A DNA stretch of 64,000 bases, from NCBI GenBank assembly GCA_900155495.1, contig FTLJ01000206.1, positions 1 to 64,000 of the forward strand, read 5' to 3'. The position numbers and the translations under genes are program-made. Shown here piece after piece: positions 33,839-46,333 of this stretch. A model generated the notes under the pieces. That model saw only the letters and a list, made by a program, of their open reading frames with translations, was not told where the DNA came from and ran no database searches. Position 1 is the stretch's first letter. The number at the start of each line of letters is the position of its first letter. The DNA comes from Porogramme epimiltina (lineage: Eukaryota; Basidiomycota; Agaricomycetes; Polyporales; Polyporaceae).

Positions 33839-34964
33839 CTAGAAGCGCCGATAGTGCCTGCACTGACCTTCTTTCCTAGCAACAATATCGGACTAGCAGC
33901 TGAGGGTCGAGCGCTGAAGCCTGAGGCTCGCATTATAGTCTATGGCCCGGCTACCGCGTCCTGTACCAGGTCCGTGAATGCGTGCATATATATTGCGCAG
34001 AAATAGCTGATCGCACTTGCGACAGTTACATGAAATCCTCGCACAGGTACTTTATGCATGCCTCGAAGCATGAAAGGAGACCATAGCCACCTTAGACAAG
34101 ACATGTGAAGATCTACACGCGACGCACGCGAGGGACGTATTCTCATCACCGAAAAATCTTTGGTTTTCCACGGGAAACGGGGTATGTTTGCGCGTATGTA
34201 ACCCTGTCCCGAACGCTGACGTTCTTTCGTTCGACTTGAAAGCTACGCACCTCGGGGCACCCCTACCTACCCCCACCCCGTGATGTCTTACCAGAAGGTA
34301 TGTCATGGCACTTTCGACGCGTCCTTTCCCTCGACAAACACCCCATACCACCTCCATAGGCTCTCCCTCAATCCAAGCGCCATGATCCCCGTCTTATGCC
34401 CCGTGTGCAATAAACTTCGAGACTACGGGTGGCCACCAAGATCCGCGCTAAAACCACCATATCTACGCAACGCCGGCACGTGTGGCAGGGCTGTTTGCAG
34501 AGCTCGAAATGAAGTCGGGATCTCTGAATACATCCTTTCTCTGTGTGTAGCCTCCTATATGCTATCTATCTTCTCTGTTTCTCACAGTGCCTCGGTGCTA
34601 GTGCACACGCTTGCGGAAGAGAACCTGCAAAATCAAGAAAGACGGTATGGAGTCCGCGATGCGAAAGATGTAAAGTAGCAGTCAAGTCCGGCAAATGTCC
34701 AAGCAGCAGAGCGTAAGGTAGAAAGGAGATCCCAAGTCCAAGCGTCCACTTCAAAGTCCCGGTAAGTAATCCCAAGTCCATCTCGACGTCAAGCGCGGAG
34801 CGTGGCGACCCGCCACTCCTGCACCAAGCTAGCCGTAGCTTGCTCAACGCTAACTTGTATCGTGTCCCACAGGCTATACGTAGCCCGCGGCGAACCCAGC
34901 ACCTGAGGACGCTTCGCATTCTCCAAGGGCGAGGAGCAAGACGCCAACGTGGCCAGCGTCAGCG

Positions 34965-35738
34965 CTACTTGCACCTCGTCCTCCGTCCGACCCTCCAACC
35001 CATGCCCACACCCAGAGGCTCCGCCCGCGGGTCGTCACCCACAAGCATCGCCTCTACCTCCTTCTCGTCCTTCTCGTCATCCAAGCCCATATCCAATCCA
35101 TCCCAACCCAAGCTCGCGTCGGCTTCCTGGCCGCGCAACCCATACAGCCCTACAGGACGAGCCACCAGCGCCGCCCTGCGCACGCTTCGGCCCTCCCTGT
35201 CCTTGGGGGCAGCCGCAGGCGGGGGGGTCTGGTCGGCACGGCGACCCCCTCGCACACGTGGAGGCCCCGCCCGGCCCCGCACACGCGCGCCCTTGCGACT
35301 GCCCCCGACATCGTCGGACGCGGCACCGGCCCGCTGGGGGAGGGCTTCCCTCACCCTCGCCCCGCCGTGGCCACGCCCGACAGCGCAGGCAGCTGGAGAG
35401 GGCGCCGCCCCGCCCTTCCCGCCGCCCGCGGTGGTCCTGTCGGCTCTGTCCTGGTCGGCTCCGTCGGCGCTGTCGGCGCTGTCGGCTCTGTCCTGGGGGA
35501 TCCTGGGGGCCTCGGCTCTGGGGTCGGCACTAGGGGGGGAGGAGCTAGCTGTGGGAGGAAACAAAGGGGTCACGGGGGCGGGGGCACCGCCGCGTCCGAC
35601 GCTGCAAGCCCGGGTCGCGCACCATGCGCGGTACTCCGCGCGGACGAGGGCCTTGACGCGCTTCTCGGGGAGGAAAGGGACTCCGGCGGGGGTCTTGAAA
35701 GTGAACCTTGCGATGGGGGGGTACGTGGTGTTGGTCAT
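34965..35738 (-). CDS. GC-rich hypothetical protein of element B, copy 2
   Basis: Paralogue of the frame at 27376-26597, 257 codons, same start MTNTTYPPIARFTFKTP and same acidic end. The tandem repeat in the middle reads SAD/GAD and is slightly shorter, and a two-codon gap follows AEAPR. The frame is kept despite these changes, which supports coding on the minus strand. A CTATATC box and a pyrimidine-rich leader precede the ATG in both copies. As in copy 1, a second conserved frame starts just before the stop and continues to about 34789, so the real C-terminus may differ. Function unknown. Confidence 0.42.
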   Translation of the reverse strand: MTNTTYPPIARFTFKTPAGVPFLPEKRVKALVRAEYRAWCATRACSVGRGGAPAPVTPLFPPTASSSPPSADPRAEAPRIPQDRADSADSADGADQDRADRTTAGGGKGGAAPSPAACAVGRGHGGARVREALPQRAGAASDDVGGSRKGARVRGRAGPPRVRGGRRADQTPPPAAAPKDREGRSVRRAALVARPVGLYGLRGQEADASLGWDGLDMGLDDEKDEKEVEAMLVGDDPRAEPLGVGMGWRVGRRTRCK

Positions 35739-36045
35739 GGTGGGTGGAGGGTGGGGAAAGGGGATGGAAAGGGAGGATGGGACTGCACAGCAGTGAGGGG
35801 AGTGAGTGGGAGGAAGGAGATGAGTGTTGGGGGGGTGGAAGGGGAGAGGGGAGGAAGATATAGGGCGGAGCTCAGGCTCACATTGGTGTCGGGACCAGCT
35901 CGCCACCTCCTGGCCTCCGGTGGTTGACCCTCCCGGGTCGAACCCGCGTTTCCGACTAGGATGGCTTGTTCAGTATGAATCGCAACTTCCACGCGGTCTA
36001 GGCCGTCCTTCATAATTGGTACGGTCTTAGCGTCCCTAAATCTTC

Positions 36046-36968
36046 GAAACACCCGACGTTGTCCGTTTTAAGAGCCAGCATAGAAACAGACATGATGTCA
36101 TTTATACAGGCATCCAGCCCAAGTTCTATTTGAACATGCCCCACAAGTCTTGTCCTGTGAGCTGCATTACATTTTCGGAGTAGGGTACAACGTAGCAAAG
36201 GCATCTATGCCATAACGTTTGTGCTAATGTCTGACGGAGGATTTTTATCTGCACGAAGACAGTGTCCAGTCCCGTCCCTTAACGAACACCCCTGGGTTTA
36301 CTTCTAGGCCTTCATGATGGGCTGCGTGCCCACGGTGCAGCGGCAGGATGTCTAGAGGGGTGTGAAGCAAGCAAGCAATAGTCAGCCGCCAAAAGACTTG
36401 ACCGTGAGACAGCGGCCGTTGAAGCGATTTTTGTAGACGCGCGCGGCCGATGACGTCGACACGTATAGGCTCCCGGCTAAAACCGACTTCAGCTTCAGTT
36501 ACCACTTCATCACCCCCACTCCTTTAAACTCGCTTTGAACCACTTCTTGGCAGCTCCGAATGTGACTGTATACATCCTACGTGTGTGAAGCCCAGCCAAT
36601 GCGACTATAAACACGCAAGCACCAAGGAATGAGGATGAGCCCGCATCGTACAATGGGCTGGTTTGGGATACTGGGGGCTATTCGGTGCTCAGGTAACGTT
36701 TCCACTCTATGTTATGTGAAGGGCACATCATTGAAGGGACTCAGGTTCATATGGCCGCCCTCAGAGCAGGCCACTATTTCCTCTCTGCGAGGTGGAGGCT
36801 TGGTCGCGATCGTGACATGATTCAAGACTCGCACACTTTAAGCCACGGGGGCTGACGGGATGGCTCTCAACCTCCCTCTCTCCAAGCATCACTGCAAGAC
36901 AGTATCACTTACGCATCCTCGACTTTCTCACATCTGTAGTCCTCGTTCACTCCAACGCGATTGCCGCC
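36046..36968. other. Intergenic, nothing firm
   Basis: Upstream of the 300-aa plus-strand gene. A minus-strand frame at 36505-36245 reads somewhat like protein (QVFWRLTIACLLHTPLDILPL), but it has no family match I know and no partner exons. I leave it uncalled. Confidence 0.4.
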
Positions 36969-37871
36969 ATGGATTACCCTCCCCCCATCATCGCCTGCTC
37001 CGTCCTGCGTCTCGTCCACACCACCGTTCTTGCCCTCCCGAGGTCTGCCTCTGATCCCATACAAGACGAGTGGGAAGAATTCGCTCTCCACCTCGAAGCC
37101 GCCCTCTTGGCTGACAACGAAGTAGCCGAGAGCTCCGCAGACTCTGTACTGGCTTCTGACGATGATACCGACGAAGACGAGACTCTATGGGGCGTCGCAA
37201 ACCAGGACTGGGACAGAGCCGATCGGGACGTGAACATGGCCGACACGACCCAAGACAGCGCTGATGAATGCACTGGGGAATGGTGTGACACTAGTGCCGG
37301 GGTGCGCGACGGTGCCCTTCTCCCCCTCCCCGCAACTGTCCTCGGTGATGAGCCATGTGCCGCAAGCACCGCTGGTGCGCACGAGCAGCGCAAGATCCTT
37401 CCCCTCCCCAAGTCTACCCGCCCCGATGTTGCCCGTCAGAGGCGCGGCGACGTGGAGGGTCGTGGCGGGGTCCGCGAGCTCCCCGCGCTGACGATCGCCC
37501 TCGTCAGTCTGGCTATAGGAGGGTCGAGGAAGCGCAAGGCCGCGACCGACGAGAGCCCACGGTCCGACGTAACCTCCGCCTTCGCTGAAATCCGCGAGCT
37601 GAAGAGGCCCAAGGTCGAGGTTTACTTCCCTTTCCTCCGTGTGCCACTTCCGGTGCGACAACCACGCGGACCTCTGTTCCCCCCCTTCTACGGGTGGGGC
37701 GTTGCGACCATGAGCCGCCCGCAGCAGGTCGTAGACCCGTGGGGTCACCTCCAGGGCCAGGAGTGGTTGGCCCGACGAAGGTTGCAGGGCCCGGCAACGG
37801 CCGTCGAGCCTCCGAAGAGCCTGGCCTTGATGAGACCATCGGCGTTTTACGCACGCCCCTCCTGGTGGTAG
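36969..37871 (+). CDS. Charged hypothetical protein, 300 aa, single exon
   Basis: Not recognised. Intronless frame from an ATG in good context (GCCGCC before it) to TAG. The N-terminal 30 residues (MDYPPPIIACSVLRLVHTTV) are mildly hydrophobic. An acidic Asp/Glu/Ser/Thr-rich segment covers about residues 45-105. Basic clusters SRKRKAA at about 185 and LKRPK at about 210 look like nuclear localisation signals. The last third contains proline- and aromatic-rich PLFPPFYGWG. Length and composition fit a lineage-specific regulatory or nuclear protein. Real coding is suggested by start context and codon choice, not by homology. Confidence 0.55.
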   Translation: MDYPPPIIACSVLRLVHTTVLALPRSASDPIQDEWEEFALHLEAALLADNEVAESSADSVLASDDDTDEDETLWGVANQDWDRADRDVNMADTTQDSADECTGEWCDTSAGVRDGALLPLPATVLGDEPCAASTAGAHEQRKILPLPKSTRPDVARQRRGDVEGRGGVRELPALTIALVSLAIGGSRKRKAATDESPRSDVTSAFAEIRELKRPKVEVYFPFLRVPLPVRQPRGPLFPPFYGWGVATMSRPQQVVDPWGHLQGQEWLARRRLQGPATAVEPPKSLALMRPSAFYARPSWW

Positions 37872-38391
37872 ACGGTCTGCTTCCCGATTACACGACCACT
37901 TCTCTTTTCACTGCCGGGATTGTACGAATGTTGGATACCCGAATCGTATTTGGAACGGACCGCATAAATACCTTTACTTTACATTAGGACAATGTTAGAT
38001 ATAGGATCGGATATTGGGATACTAGCTTGCTGCTCGCCGCTTCTTTTGATGTCTTTACATACATGGCTTGGTGAGGTTCGAGTCTGATAACGAAAATGGA
38101 ATACAGTACATATCTGTCAAGTGTATCGACCTGACGGCTGCTTCAATCACATGTACCATTTCCTCACCCTCACGTTGTCTCTATCATGACTACTAGTCAC
38201 TTGAATCAACGGAATGTCCACACTATGCTGTTTCGGATGCCTGCTAGAGTGAAGATAGACCTTGCGACTCCAGTCGGAAGTGACTCGCTGTACGAAGAGG
38301 AGCATTACGATGTATGACTAGAGACCTGAGTAGCTCATGCACGGGCTGGGTTGTTCTTGGAACTGGCTATATGGACGTGAATGATAATATA
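37872..38391. other. Convergent intergenic gap
   Basis: Between the 3' ends of the 300-aa gene and the carboxylesterase gene. AT-richer than its neighbours, consistent with transcript ends. No gene is seen. Confidence 0.5.
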
Positions 38392-40594
<2,203 letters not shown>

Positions 40595-40957
40595 GTTTTA
40601 ACGTTCGCCGAGCGTGATCACGTTGAACCATCACCTGTAGCGCTGCTTTATATGATTTGTCCAGTAAATCTGCCGACGTCAAACCACAGTGAGCAAGGCA
40701 GGGAAGCGCAGATTCGCAGCGGGGAAGGCACGCACGAGGTCCATTAGGGGTGGAATATGTTGGAGTGCCGTCCGGAATTGCCGGGGGAAGCGTCGGAGGC
40801 AACGTCGACCCCAAACCAAGTCGGACAGCGAAAATGAAGAAAAGAAGCCGTACCCCGAGCACAAAGCACGGGCACCGACGACTCGCCATTACTGGCTACT
40901 ACAGTACACAAAATAATGGTACACGTACGCGAGCAGAGAACGCACCGGCAGTCCGCG
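40595..40957. other. Intergenic, two minus-strand genes in tandem
   Basis: About 360 bases between the 3' end of the lipase gene and the start of the carboxylesterase gene. It should contain the carboxylesterase promoter. No clear motif is seen. Confidence 0.5.
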
Positions 40958-42999
40958 CTACAGCCCCTCGTCATACAGCTTCCTGCAAAGCGCGACGTAA
41001 AATCGCTCCAGGTCCATCTTCGTCGCCAGATCGTTCCTCTCCGCCTTCTTCGCACTCGCCTTCTTCTCCACACTCTCCTCTTCCGCTCGCGCTGCTGCAT
41101 CCTCGCCCACCTCCCCCTTACTGCCTGACGGCACCTGGTCCACGATCCAGTCGAACACCGCAGACACCTTGTCCGTCGAGCTCCGGACCACCTCGTCCGA
41201 GTTCATGTTCTCAGGCTGTCTTGGCCGGTTCCTCGGATCCCCCTCCCCCTCCTCCCGGTAATCGTCCACGCCCGCGCCCGCCGTGGCCAGTCGGTCGCTC
41301 ACCGCCGCGCCCGCGCTCTTCGCCGCCGCCTTCTCCTCGCGCTTCCACGCGCGCACGAACTTGCCCCAATCCCCAAAGCCCCACCCGTCCGGGCCCTGGA
41401 TCGAGGGCAGATCGACGTCGAGGCCGCGCGCGCCGCGCAGCTCCCAGTGGTCGCAGCCCTCGAGAACGCCGAGGAACTCGCCCCACCGCGCGCTCTGAAC
41501 CGTGACGAGTCCGTCGTTGCCCCACTCCCGCTCGAGTTCAGCGAGCGGGTGCGCGCGCTCCCGTAGTCGAGAGCGTTCTCGCTCCTCGAACCCGTCCAGT
41601 ACCAGCTTCGGCAGCCAGAGGGGGTGCCAGACATTCATCCCCCCTGTGCGGCCTGCGACGCTGAAGTACTTGACAGATGGGTCGTCTGGGGTGTTGGGGT
41701 TGAAGACGGTGTTGAGGTATGAGGTGGTAAGGTTGGCATATGCGGGAGAGTCCAGGAGGGAGAGGAGGAGCGTGGTGAACGAGGATGGGAGGGAGGCGAT
41801 GGAGAGGAGTGACTTCACAGATGGAGACGGGGTCTGTTCTCGTGATGGCGTATCGCGCTGGATGGTGGAGGGCTCAGACATAGAGTGGGGGAAATCTTCC
41901 TTGTGTTGTCCAAGGCCGAGATATTGCTGCGAATTGGGGTGGGAGTATGAGAAAACCTGTCGAACTCCCTCTTGAGCAAGTACTTACCCGACACCAGTCC
42001 ATGAACGGACTTCCTCGGTGGGGGGTGGCGACGGTTGTAAGGGAGAGAGGGACATAGTCCGTGGGCTTGATGTGAGAGATGAGATACCGACAGTCGAGGC
42101 CACCCATTGAGTGGGCGAGGAAGTTGATTCCTCTTGAAGGGGCCTTGGAGCGAAGAAACTTGTCCAAGTTCGCCGCACGGGAAGTCACGGAGCCGGTGCT
42201 ACAGAGGTACTCAGTCACATTGTCAACACACCTACACCGGGCTCACGCACCTTGGTACACCTGTCACCAGCACCTCGGCACCGACTTTGTCGCGTAGAAC
42301 GCCGAGAACAGTGGACCAGTAATGTTGCTGCAGGATGGGGAAGGCAGATGGCCCGCGCACATCGAAACCATACAGCCCTACTTCGAATGAACATCGACGC
42401 CGACAGTAGAACATTGGTATTGTCTGCTTACCATGGCACAGTACTATTGGATACCTAGGCTTTCGAAGGGGGTCATACAAGGCAGGATGCTCAATAAGCT
42501 GATGGATTTGATCAGGGGGGCTTGAACTTGAGGTCGATGGATTGAGCGGCGGTGGGCTGTCGACTTGCGCCCTATCGACAGTCAAGTCGCTATATGTGGT
42601 GTGCGAGTCGACATAGAGGATCCTGCGGGGATCCAATCTTGGGGTACTGGCCAACCAAGCCGACCATCGCCGTGAATAAGGCGGGTGAGGGTCGGAGGGG
42701 TCGGCACGGGATTGTGAGAGGTACTGGTGAGAGATGGAGAGGGTGGAGACGACGTTCACGATGCGGCGGAAGAGTGCAGCGACGGGGACAGGAAACCAGA
42801 CGGTCTGCATGTCGCCGACGGCGATGAGGAAGACATGTAAGCCGTCGACGAGGGCAAAAGCAGCGATGCGTTTCGACCTTTGGGGCGCGCAGGTCAGCGT
42901 TGGGGTGCGCCACGTCGGCATCTTCCGGCCCCGCCCGGTCCGCGTCATGGCCCGCCGGCGCTGTGGCGCATGTTCACCTTGTTGGATTTGCCGCAGCAT
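40958..42999 (-). CDS. Tgl2-like triacylglycerol lipase, 624 aa
   Basis: Alpha/beta-hydrolase resembling yeast Tgl2, a mitochondrial lipase acting on di- and triacylglycerols. Exons are 42999-42432, 42377-42251, 42198-41988 and 41926-40958, with introns of 54, 52 and 61 nt. The lid and nucleophile region read PIVLCHGLYGFDVRG, then INFLAHSMGGLDCRYL (Ser262). The later motifs NDGLVTVQSARWGEFLG (Asp) and GCDHWELRG (His) complete the triad. The N-terminus is basic and Arg-rich (about 30 residues before CAPQRSKR), compatible with mitochondrial import. The first ATG of the frame was taken; later Met codons are possible. After the His there is a roughly 150-residue charged Ala/Lys/Glu-rich insertion before a short C-terminal helix, longer than I expect for the family. 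Confidence 0.88.
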
Positions 43000-43175
43000 C
43001 AACTCTTGTCAAACCTGGGGTCCCTCTTCTTTTCCATTCAACCGACGATACGTCTACATATAACAGTTCCCATAGAAAACAAAACATGGCGTCCAAGCTA
43101 CAAGCTGCTCAAGCCTGGGAATAATAAGCCTTCCCGCAGGGTCCATAGGCGTCCCTAAACAACTCTTCGGCGCAT

Positions 43176-43589
43176 TTATTCCGCCTCCTTCACCTCATTA
43201 AGCTCGTGAGCCAGTTTAACCACGTCATTCTACTCGAACGACACGCGTTAATGATTACTGTCAGGATAGTTCTATGCGAACCCATAATGTGCGCTGACTC
43301 ACCCCTTTGCGCGTAATCTTGACCGCCGGGTCTCCATCCCTGGCGGTGCGCGTGATGGTGTTTCCCTCGAAGGATGTGAGTACCAAGCTTGAATGGCCGG
43401 GATGATGCACATATAAACTCACCTTGTTGCTTGTGACCTCTGCCTTTCCTTCCTCTACGATCTCATCCACCTTTCCCTCCGGGTTCCCTCCTCCCCAACG
43501 CCAGCTGTGTGCCATATTTCAGCCGCGACAAGGCTGCAGGAATGTGTAGCTTACGAGACGCTTTGCCCTTCACGTAGCTTGTCTGCCAT
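43176..43589 (-). CDS. Tudor-like small protein (DUF2945 type), 77 aa
   Basis: Small protein of the DUF2945 / hypervirulence-associated Tudor-domain family. Exons are 43589-43555, 43504-43423, 43365-43303 and 43229-43176 (introns 50, 57 and 73 nt). The four pieces join in frame to 77 residues. It starts MADKLREGQSVSWRWGGG, followed by EGKVDEIVEEGKAEVTSNKG, then NTITRTARDGDPAVKITRKG and the end NDVVKLAHELNEV. The order of these blocks and the length fit the family closely. The domain forms a small beta barrel in related structures; the biological role in fungi is poorly known. It is divergent from the F-box gene at 44311, with 720 bases between the two starts. Confidence 0.88.
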
Positions 43590-44310
43590 GTCGCTGAATG
43601 CTTTGCTACTCGCTGGGTACGTGTGGGCGGTGGATGGTGAGTTGGTGTTCGTTCAGTGCTGAAGCATCATCTCTCTTATACTCATTCGCTACCCTAGGCC
43701 CACCGTTGTGACGCAAATGAGGGCGGGCCCTACGTCATTATGCGGCAGCAACTCCTCTCTGAGCTCGATCCTCCGACCCACGCACATAGAAAGCCTGCTC
43801 TCCCGATCATCCAACGCCACTCGATCCCAATAAGGCAATCACTCTCCACCGTGAGCTTCCTGTCCACGGCCTCTGCTAAAGGAGGAGCACGGAGGTACTT
43901 CTCCCCCGTATTATCACACAAACTCTGGTAACAGATGCTATGATACCTCTCTTCTGTTTGAACATTGCTGATTTATGTTCCTGCGTCTTGGCTCCATAGG
44001 ACAATATCATATATGACACATCTAATGCGGTGGATGCCAGCTGGGCCTCGTTGTGGTATCTTGACCTTTTTCTCAGCTTTGATACAACTTTCTGACGCAT
44101 GCCGTGTGTTTTCACAGGCTGTAGCACTGCCTTAGCGCCTAAAATCCCGAGATTTCTCTTTGGCCGGGAGCTGTGGTCACTGGTCAGTAAAGGGAGGCCA
44201 CTCGCCCATTACGACCACACTCACGAATGATTTATATAGCGCGCGGGACCTTGGGCAAACCCACGCCTCGAATCTGCCCTTCTTCCTCCCTCTCCCCCTG
44301 ATTTCTACCC
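43590..44310. other. Divergent promoter region
   Basis: Shared upstream region of the Tudor-like gene and the F-box gene. A TTTATATAG box at about 44230, 80 bases before the F-box ATG, may be its TATA element. No gene is seen. Confidence 0.45.
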
Positions 44311-46189
44311 ATGGCTTCCCGCGGTCGACCTGTATCGAGAATGTGAGTTTGTTCGTAGCCTTGTGGCGACAAGTCATCATAACTGAAGACAAATCAATAG
44401 CGTGGACTTAGAACTCCAAAAAGGTGCCATATGCCCGCACACTATTGGCTGGCCATACTTTGGCTTACCAAGTCTCCCGGTCTGGGAAGAATCACGGGCG
44501 CACCACCTCGTGAACTCGCTCGGAGAAGAACGTTTCCCAGCCAGTGCGATAGTCAACTGGTACAACCGTTTCGCCGGCAATGCGCTTCCGACGGAGCTTC
44601 TCATCGAGATAATGCACTTCGTACGGGAAGGAGAAGGAGCGTCGTGGACTCGAATGCTTCTAGTGTGCCGGCGCTGGTTCTTTGTTGGCTCTACTACCGC
44701 AACTCTCTGGGACCGTCCGATGGCTCTGGCCAACGTCAACAATCTCTTGAGGACGTCCATATGCCGATCTGGTTCACTCAACCTCCAGCTAGCTATCGAC
44801 GGGAATACTCTGATGTCATCCGCAACCCGAAAGCTCTTCCAGGTACAAAAACGGTGCCCAGAAGGAACGGTACCGATGAATTTTCGCCTACGGCAGTTGA
44901 TGATAACGCAACTCACCATTGACAACCGCCCAACACTCCCCGAGGTTCTCCACTGGCTTCCGGCACTGGAAGTTCTGTATGTTCGTTCAAAGCCGTGCGA
45001 GAAGAATGCGGCTGTAGCGCTTTATCTAGATGCTGATCGGCTTCCGCGCCTCAAGACCGTGGCGACGATCGGCCTTTACCTTTGCTCTACCTCCACTGCG
45101 CTTACAGGCCTCAGAGAGATCACCATGAAGGCCACCCCTTACGGCATCTTGAACGTTCCGAAGCTCGAGACACTTCTCAGGAGCTGCACCTCCTTAGAGT
45201 CTCTCTCCCTCGGCGAAATCTCCACCCAACCCTCTTTCGAAGGCGGCCCAAGGATAGTCATTCCAACACTCTCCTCCGTCAAGCTGCAAGGCCACTGGTC
45301 GTTCATCCAGTCGATGATTTCCGTTCTTCACATCCCTGCACACGTGAATCTAGAAGCCCACCACATCGTTCACTCACCCGTAGTCCCAGCGAGAGTACCC
45401 TGGGGCGCACAAGGACTCGCGCTCCTTCTGCCAGCGCCCGCCGACGGCCGCCACCTCCAGACCCTCCCGCTCCTCGGGCAGGCCAACATTGCGCAAGTCC
45501 GCTTTGGGAGCCCCATATTCTCTACGCACTTTGTAATCACCGTCACCCATCGCCAGCCGGACGCCCCATCAGCCCTCCTCTGCCACGGCGCGCGTCGAAT
45601 GGGGAGGTCCGCCACTTTCGAGGTCGCGCCTGCGGTCTGGTGCGACCAAACCCGCCGCTCGTTCGCGCGCGACCTCTCCATCACACACGAAACGGGGCTC
45701 TTCCTCAGGTACGCGCCCCTCGAAGAGCTTGTCGTCGTCGTGGACGTCGACGAAGACCTCCTGCGCGTCGATTGGATCATGCTGCTCGGCGCGATAGGGG
45801 CGCGCCTGCGCAAGCTCACCATTCACATCCTTAACAATGCGTGGAACACGGGGCTCGCCGATCCTCCCCAGAACGGTGTATCGTGCTCGAGCGTGTGGGC
45901 CGTCGTGGGCGCGCTGAGTCCCAATCATGCGGGCGCCACCCTCTGTCCCCGTTTGCAGGCCCTGTGGGTAACAGGGTTCAAGGAATTCCCCGGGTATAGG
46001 ATTCTCAGAGAGATGGATGCATGCATCACGAGCAGATTGGGTGCGGAAGGGCTGGAGCAAAAGCTGGATGATGTTCTTCTTCGTGGGGTGTGGAAGGGAG
46101 CACAGGGAGCGGGACACGATGCGGAGACAGTATACGAAGGGGTGTTAGGCCCGAAGTTGAAAGTGTTCTCGTATGAGTTAGCTCTATAG
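44311..46189 (+). CDS. F-box protein, 606 aa, two exons
   Basis: Likely SCF ubiquitin-ligase adaptor. Exons are 44311-44342 and 44401-46189, intron 58 nt with a GTGAGT donor. The ATG at 44311 (MASRGRPVSRI) joins in frame to VDLELQKG. The F-box is at about residues 71-120: NALPTELLIEIMHFV, then MLLVCRRWFFVGSTTATLW. The remainder is rich in leucine with LRR-like spacing (LPALEVLYV, LETLLRSCTSLESLSLGE), typical of the large Agaricomycete F-box families. It is not a recent duplicate of the F-box gene at 19908. Target unknown. The 3' end is only 144 bases from the convergent transporter gene. Confidence 0.85.
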
Positions 46190-46333
46190 CTGTCTCTATC
46201 GTATGTAATATGTCTATCATAGGTTCTTATGCTCATATGCACAATCGTTTCTATCGATCTCGCGCGACTCGCGGAGCTATGTCTAGTAGTGACCTGAGGT
46301 CATCCTCCTTGTTATGCGCTGGGCAACCCGCAA

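Larger units (their letters stand above)
33630..36045. repeat. Duplicated element B, copy 2
   Basis: Second copy of the block at 25862-27700, same orientation, 7.8 kb away. The strongest identity is from about 34600 to 36010. The left 200 bases match the dispersed repeat. About 700 bases in between (33850-34560) have no counterpart in copy 1. Confidence 0.7.

Noticed and set aside
45082..45834. 250-codon plus-strand frame inside the second F-box gene
   Set aside because: It is a shadow in another phase. The F-box frame has the domain, the start and the intron.
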